NCBI GenBank assembly: GCA_037039925.1
Contig: JAXRKP010000377.1
Coordinates: 235,001 to 299,000, forward strand
DNA length: 64,000 nt
Direction of reading: 5' to 3'
Source of the DNA: Doris montereyensis
Lineage: Eukaryota > Mollusca > Gastropoda > Nudibranchia > Dorididae
Shown: piece after piece, positions 60,672-64,000 of the stretch
Position numbering within the stretch: position 1 is the stretch's first letter
Layout of the letters: each line of letters begins with the position of its first letter
Notes under the pieces: generated by a model
Told to the model about the DNA's origin: nothing
What the model saw: only the letters and a program-made list of their open reading frames with translations
Database searches by the model: none
Translations under genes and position numbers: made by a program

Positions 60672-61211
60672 GTAAATATTATCCATTACCACAGACATGT
60701 CTTTCTTTCCTTAACAAATTACGGATACATGTATAGTGTACTAATAATTAGTGGTCATGATCACTTTTCGACATCTGCTACTTGAGATGATTTACGGTAC
60801 AATCTGAGGTTTAGTCAAATTGAATTTTCCCCATAAACATTGCTCAGTATTCCTAGGAACTGGATGTAAAAGCAAGCAAATATAAATCAACACACGACAA
60901 CGATAACACCGCAAGGAGATGAAGAGAGACGGAAGAATGAAGACATTGTAGAGTTTGCGATGGGCAAAAAAAAAAGATCGAAAGAGTGAGGCTCATCAGT
61001 AAGATTAAACGACAAAAAATGTGAAGAGAACTGTGATAAAGATCTTTTTTATTTGGCTCATGATATGGGCGTATGCACTTTTACATCACCCTCCCAAATC
61101 AAATGCATGTACATGTACATTAAATGTAGACAGATCATTAGTAGTACAGCATTTTCTTTATTCTTCCACACTATACATTTCATGTATTTTATCCCTGGAA
61201 TAATCCTCGTT
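60672..61211. other. Cadherin intron between exon and next LINE
   Basis: AT-rich intron with no supported content other than the following LINE A start at 61212. Confidence 0.5.
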
Positions 61212-64000
61212 CCGGGCAATGGACAGGTAAGCATCTATAAGGGGATTAGACGACCCCGTCCTCAACGAGTCTCCTGCTGCCCTGTAGGCGGATCTTGGTT
61301 GACCACAGACTAAGGCAGTTAACCCAGACAGAAAACAATCTAATGCCTTGCAGGCCGGTCTTGGTTGTCCAAAGGCTAAGGGAGTCAACCCTGACAGAAA
61401 ATAGCAACCTGCTGCCTTGCAGACTGGTCTTGGGTGACCAGGGACTAAGGGGGTTAAACCTGGCAGAAAAAACAAGGCCCGGTAGCATGTGGCAGCCCAA
61501 GGTGGTAGCCCCACCAGTTATCTAGGGTACATCGGGCTAATCCCATGCTTAACCAAAATCAACTGATTCAGAGAAATAAATACGATATACCCGGCTTGAC
61601 CTTTCGAAGACAAACAAGCCAACAAACATGGACTGTGAATTTTGGAATATGGAATGTCAGGGCAATAAATGATAAAGACATAGGACTAGCTGAAGAAATG
61701 GAAAAATTTCAAAGTATACGTTTTGGCCATTACAGAAACAAAGAAAAAGGACGAAGAATTAAAAAATGTGGGACAAAATCATACTTTACTCTTCTCAGGA
61801 GCAGATGTCAAAGATAGAGTTAAAGCAGGAGTAGACCTCCTTATGCATAAAAGGCATGAAAAGCTACCTTAAAGTTGGAGATTTATAAGCCTACGGCTAT
61901 TAGAGGTAGATATTAAACCAAAAGGAAAAGAAATTAATTCCTTAATAGCTTATGGACCAAACGAAGACGCCACTAAAGAAGAAAAGATATCTTCGAAAAC
62001 GATTTACAAATAGTTGCAGATAATCTCAAACCCAAACAGGAACTAATGGTTTTAGGAGATTTAAACGCTAGAGTAGGCAACAATGTAGAAGCATCAGGAG
62101 GAGTGATAGGTAAAGAAGGAGACACAACAACTTCTCCAAATGGAGAGGGACTAATAGATTTTTGCCTAAAGAATAAGATGACAATAGCCAACAACTTTTT
62201 CCTCATAAAAATATCCACATATATACAATAGCAGCTCCTTTTTACAGTACAATGGATGCAAGAGTAAACAGAGGAGCTGAAATATTTAATGATCACCTAG
62301 TGATTGCCAAAATGAGATTACTGACTAAAGAGAACAAACAGAAAAGGAAAGAAAAGAAAACTATTAAACTCAAAATAGAAAAACTAAATAAATCGGATAT
62401 ACAAATTAAAGGATATAGAAAAAGGACATAGTGGTGGAATGAGAATGTCAAGACTAAGATCAAAGAAAAGAAGGATGCTTGGAAGAAATACTTGCAAACA
62501 AAGAGGCCAGAGGATAGGATAGATTACGTGAGTAAAACAACTGTCGCCAAAAAGGAACAATGAAAAGAGTTTGGACAAAGACTTCAAGAAAGCTATTAAG
62601 GAAATCAAAAGCTGTTTTGGGGAGCAATTAAGAGCATGAGAAAGAGCAAAGCATGCCCAATACGACAAATTAATCCCAAAGGAGAAATAATAATATAAGA
62701 ACACAGCGAAACCATGGAACAGGGAGAAAATATTTTCAACAATTACATAATCCCTCCAGAGCATATGAAACAAGGAATACAGACCAATTAGTAAAAGTAA
62801 CAAGTAATCAGGATGAGATAACTGAAGATGTAGATATCTCAATGGAAGAAATCCAAACAGCTATAAGAAAAATGAAATGAGGAAAGGCCCCAGGAGCAGG
62901 TCAAGTATGTCCAGAAATGATTTAAAACCAAGGGAAAGTGCCAGACAAACTGCTACATGCAATATCTCAACAAGCATGGAAGTCCAAACAGGTGCCAGAC
63001 GACTGGAAAAAGGGAACTGTAGTGCTCAAACTATAGAGGATAACATTACTTAGCGTACCAGGAAAAGTTCATGTCAGGATACTGGAAATGAGACTAAGGA
63101 AAAGAGTAGAGGATCAGATTGAAGCATACCAGAGTGGACTTAGACCAGGAAGAAGTGTACAAGACCACATATTTACAATAAGACAAATAATAGAAAAGGC
63201 ATTTGACACTGTGAGGTGAGACCATTAAAAGTTTTACAATAAACCAACGTGTGCAGTGAGAGTAGCTGGAAACATATCTGAAGAATTCAATGAAGATTTA
63301 AGAGTAAGGCAGTCCTCTTTTGTCTATCACATTTATGGATTCAGTCGCAAAGGCATCTTCAAAAATGAAATAAATGAATGTAGGTATATAAAAGCTCAAA
63401 CTAATAAATGTATCAATGTTTTCATTTGCCGATGATTTAGTTCTGTTGGAAAAATCAGAAAGTGACCCCTTTTAGTCGAATATCAACACGATGAATAATG
63501 AACTAAATAAAAGAGGAATGCGAGTAAATGCAAAGAAAACCAAAACAATGCTAGTAACTAGGGAAGCTAAAACACAAAATCTTAAATTGGGCAGGGAGAA
63601 TATAGAACAGGTTCAAAGCTCTTAATAGTAATGATTAACTTCAAAAACCAAAATGGCAGTATACAACACAGTTTATTGTCCTACTCTCCCCTATGGCAGC
63701 GAAACCTGGACCTTAAACAGTTGAAAATACAGTAGACTCAAGCAGCTGAAATGAAATATCCAAGAAGAGTGGTAGGAAAAACTAAAAGAGACAAAATCAG
63801 AAACACAACAATAAGAGATCAAACCAAAGCAGATGGCATAAAACAAAGATAGAAATAAATCAACTGAGATGGTTTGGGTATGTAAACAGATTGAATGACA
63901 GTAGAATGGCTAAATGAGTATACAGTGCTAAAGCGTATGATAAAAGACCAAAAGGCAGACCAATTAAACGATCAAAAGAAACCACACAATCATTGTAAAA
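61212..64000 (+). mobile_element. LINE family A, copy 7 (runs off the window)
   Basis: It starts CCGGGCAATGGACAGG, has three leader monomers (61274-61470), the endonuclease (FGIWNVRAIND near 61640; VLGDLNARVGNNVE near 62045) and the RT (SGLRPGRSVQDH near 63130; FADDLVLLEKSESD near 63425). It has many internal deletions; for example, the FIDLEKAFDAV region is reduced to KAFDTV near 63200. The 3' end lies beyond the window. It is head to head with copy 6. Confidence 0.9.
61274..61470 (+). repeat. LINE A 5'-leader monomers, 3 copies
   Basis: Units start at about 61274, 61340 and 61409 (66 and 69 bp apart), each of the form CTGCTGCCTTGCAG...GGCTAAGGGAGT..ACCCTGACAGAAAA. Confidence 0.9.

Overview
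Kind of DNA. This is an AT-rich piece of an invertebrate animal nuclear genome. The evidence is spliced genes with GT/AG introns, several families of non-LTR and LTR retrotransposons, tRNA-derived SINEs, DNA-transposon remnants, and very long (GA)n, (TA)n and (CA)n tracts. The SINE layout (tRNA-like head, conserved central part, short tail) and the abundance of RTE-type LINEs and BEL/Pao suit a marine invertebrate such as a mollusc or a non-vertebrate deuterostome. I cannot place the species.

Host genes. Three host loci are recognisable. (1) 28183 to 18584, minus strand: a heparan sulfate N-deacetylase/N-sulfotransferase (NDST) in 12 coding exons totalling about 2.6 kb. It has a signal anchor, the deacetylase metal site, the PAPS-binding loops and the C-terminal cysteine pair. 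It also carries at least ten single-base reading-frame breaks, many in homopolymers, without loss of the conserved residues; unpolished long-read sequence explains this better than decay. (2) 35803 to 47424, plus strand: an ANKRD40 orthologue in four coding exons, with one similar break. (3) 53511-53633 and 60559-60671, plus strand: two exons of a cadherin-like gene that continues outside the window. NDST and ANKRD40 are divergent, about 7.5 kb apart.

Mobile DNA by region. 1-3161: an RTE-type LINE (called family A here). 3262-3715: an L2/CR1-like tail. 4230-7960: a BEL/Pao LTR element that has lost its reverse-transcriptase core. 8.3-18.5 kb: gene-free, with a 52-bp x 17 minisatellite. NDST introns: fragments of another LINE (family C), one with a 35-bp x 5 array, and a (GA)n tract. 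ANKRD40 intron 1 (35929-45517): a layered nest in which a splice-flanked ISXO2/Merlin-like transposase segment is interrupted by a full-length LINE (family B), itself interrupted by a full-length family A LINE. Both insertions keep 10-bp target-site duplications. ANKRD40 intron 3 holds a SINE with a 14-bp duplication. 48.0-48.5 kb: a TA-flanked MITE. The cadherin intron (53.6-60.6 kb) holds two SINEs, a 27-bp minisatellite that looks grown from a SINE tail, a long (GA)n tract, and a family A LINE split by a 1.5-kb unit with a 12-bp duplication and an unusual open reading frame. 61212 to the end: another family A copy, head to head with the previous one.

Family A LINEs share a 5' leader made of tandem ~67-bp monomers that vary in number between copies. 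No tRNA, rRNA or CRISPR was seen.
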